The notes beneath the pieces were generated by a model. The model worked only from the letters and a program-made list of their open reading frames with translations, was not told the origin of the DNA and did no database searches. A program made the position numbers and the translations under genes. A stretch of DNA of 6,008 bases, taken from contig JAKAWF010000228.1 in assembly GCA_021817025.1 (NCBI GenBank), positions 1-6,008 of the forward strand, read 5' to 3'. Each line of letters begins with the position of its first letter. The stretch's first letter is position 1. Positions 5,450-6,008 of this stretch are shown here, piece after piece. The stretch is from a bacterium (GTDB taxonomy: Bacteria > Chloroflexota > Dormibacteria > UBA8260 > Bog-877).

Positions 5450-6008
5450 GTGGTGTCCCAGACTCCCTCTTATGCCGGATCTGCCCCGGCCGACGATCTC
5501 GAGGGACTGTGGGGCCCCTACCTCTCCCTCCGCCAGTGGGGGACCGTCCGCGAGGACTACAGCGCGGACGGAGACGCCTGGGCCTACTTCCCCTTCGAAC
5601 ACAGCCGGCTGCGAGCCTACCGCTGGGGCGAGGACGGTCTTTTGGGGATATCAGACCGCGGCCAGCGGGTCTGTCTGGGGCTAGGTCTCTGGAACGGGGC
5701 CGATGAGATCCTCAAGGAGAGGTTCTTCGGGCTCACCAACGCCGAGGGCAATCACGGCGAGGACGTGAAGGAGTACTGGCACTACCTGGACGCCCTGCCA
5801 GACTCCAGCTACCTGGCCGCCGTCTACCGCTACCCCATGGCCGCCTTCCCGTACCGGGAGCTCAGGGAGCGCAACCGGGCGCCCGGCCCCGAGCTCAAGC
5901 TTCTGGACCTCGGCTACTTCCAAGACGGCCGCTACTTCGACGTCCAGGTGGAGTACGCCAAGTCCGGTCCGACAGTGGTCGCCTGCCGGGTGACGGTCAC
6001 CAACCGTA
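5450..6008 (+). CDS. Glycoside hydrolase, MGH1/GH63-type glucosidase (N-terminal part, cut by window end)
   Basis: Open to the window edge, 186 codons visible; the family usually has about 850-900 residues, so only the N-terminal beta-rich domain is here and the catalytic (alpha/alpha)6 barrel lies beyond. Seen from the first [23 protein letters not shown] (about 21-40), [20 protein letters not shown] (44-63), [20 protein letters not shown] (about 79-98), [15 protein letters not shown] (99-113), [17 protein letters not shown] (about 124-140) and [10 protein letters not shown] near the edge. This run matches my recollection of bacterial proteins annotated as glucosidases or mannosylglycerate-hydrolase-like GH63 enzymes; the substrate is unknown, possibly an alpha-glucosidic sugar. 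Two adjacent GTG codons (5450, 5453) are the plausible starts; neither has a clear ribosome site. It begins 24 bases after the ferredoxin stop and in the same frame, so co-transcription is possible, though the function looks unrelated to the redox genes. Confidence 0.9.
   Translation, partial: MVSQTPSYAGSAPADDLEGLWGPYLSLRQWGTVREDYSADGDAWAYFPFEHSRLRAYRWGEDGLLGISDRGQRVCLGLGLWNGADEILKERFFGLTNAEGNHGEDVKEYWHYLDALPDSSYLAAVYRYPMAAFPYRELRERNRAPGPELKLLDLGYFQDGRYFDVQVEYAKSGPTVVACRVTVTNR

Overview
The window is very G+C-rich, dense in genes, makes heavy use of GTG starts and packs genes with 1-4 base gaps or GTGA stop/start overlaps. Together with the protein families present (an actinobacterial-type ApbE, a short NuoF-like flavoprotein, a single-cluster CxxHxxC ferredoxin and an MGH1/GH63-type glucosidase), this points to a chromosomal segment of an actinomycete-like bacterium (Actinomycetota). 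No RNA genes, insertion sequences, CRISPR arrays or phage genes were seen.

Layout. (1) Positions 36-1393, minus strand: a two-gene operon with a Fur-family metalloregulator followed, through a GTGA overlap, by a polytopic membrane protein carrying a NiCoT/NicO-like H-x4-D-E-H motif and a His-rich loop. In front of the regulator lies a clear promoter (TTGCGC - 17 - TATGAT) whose predicted start point falls on the ATG, implying a leaderless mRNA. Two abutting 13-bp inverted repeats (GCAA-N5-TTGC) overlap the -35 box and spacer, so they are the likely binding site of the regulator. (2) Positions 1409-1563: divergent intergenic region. (3) Positions 1564-5425, plus strand: a tightly packed five-gene redox operon. 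It encodes a small exported Pro/Gly/Ser/Thr-rich protein, an ApbE-type FAD:protein FMN transferase, a ferric-reductase-like bis-heme cytochrome b with an unusual beta-rich extracytoplasmic tail, a NuoF-like FMN/Fe-S flavoprotein with an SLBB domain, and a CxxHxxC ferredoxin. (4) From about 5450 to the window edge, plus strand: the N-terminal part of a glycoside hydrolase of the MGH1/GH63 type, cut by the window end.

How the genes may work together (inference). The redox operon has the parts of a chain that would take electrons from NAD(P)H (NuoF-like protein) through a ferredoxin to a membrane cytochrome b and across the membrane to an extracytoplasmic acceptor. ApbE would attach FMN covalently to an exported carrier. 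The usual FMN-binding acceptor protein is not visible here. The 76-residue first protein looks like only the signal/linker part of one, and the cytochrome carries a different C-terminal domain. This mismatch, and the tandem operator of the Fur-like regulator, are the most notable points of the window. The metal-regulator/transporter pair and the redox operon share one intergenic region, which raises the possibility of coordinated metal control.
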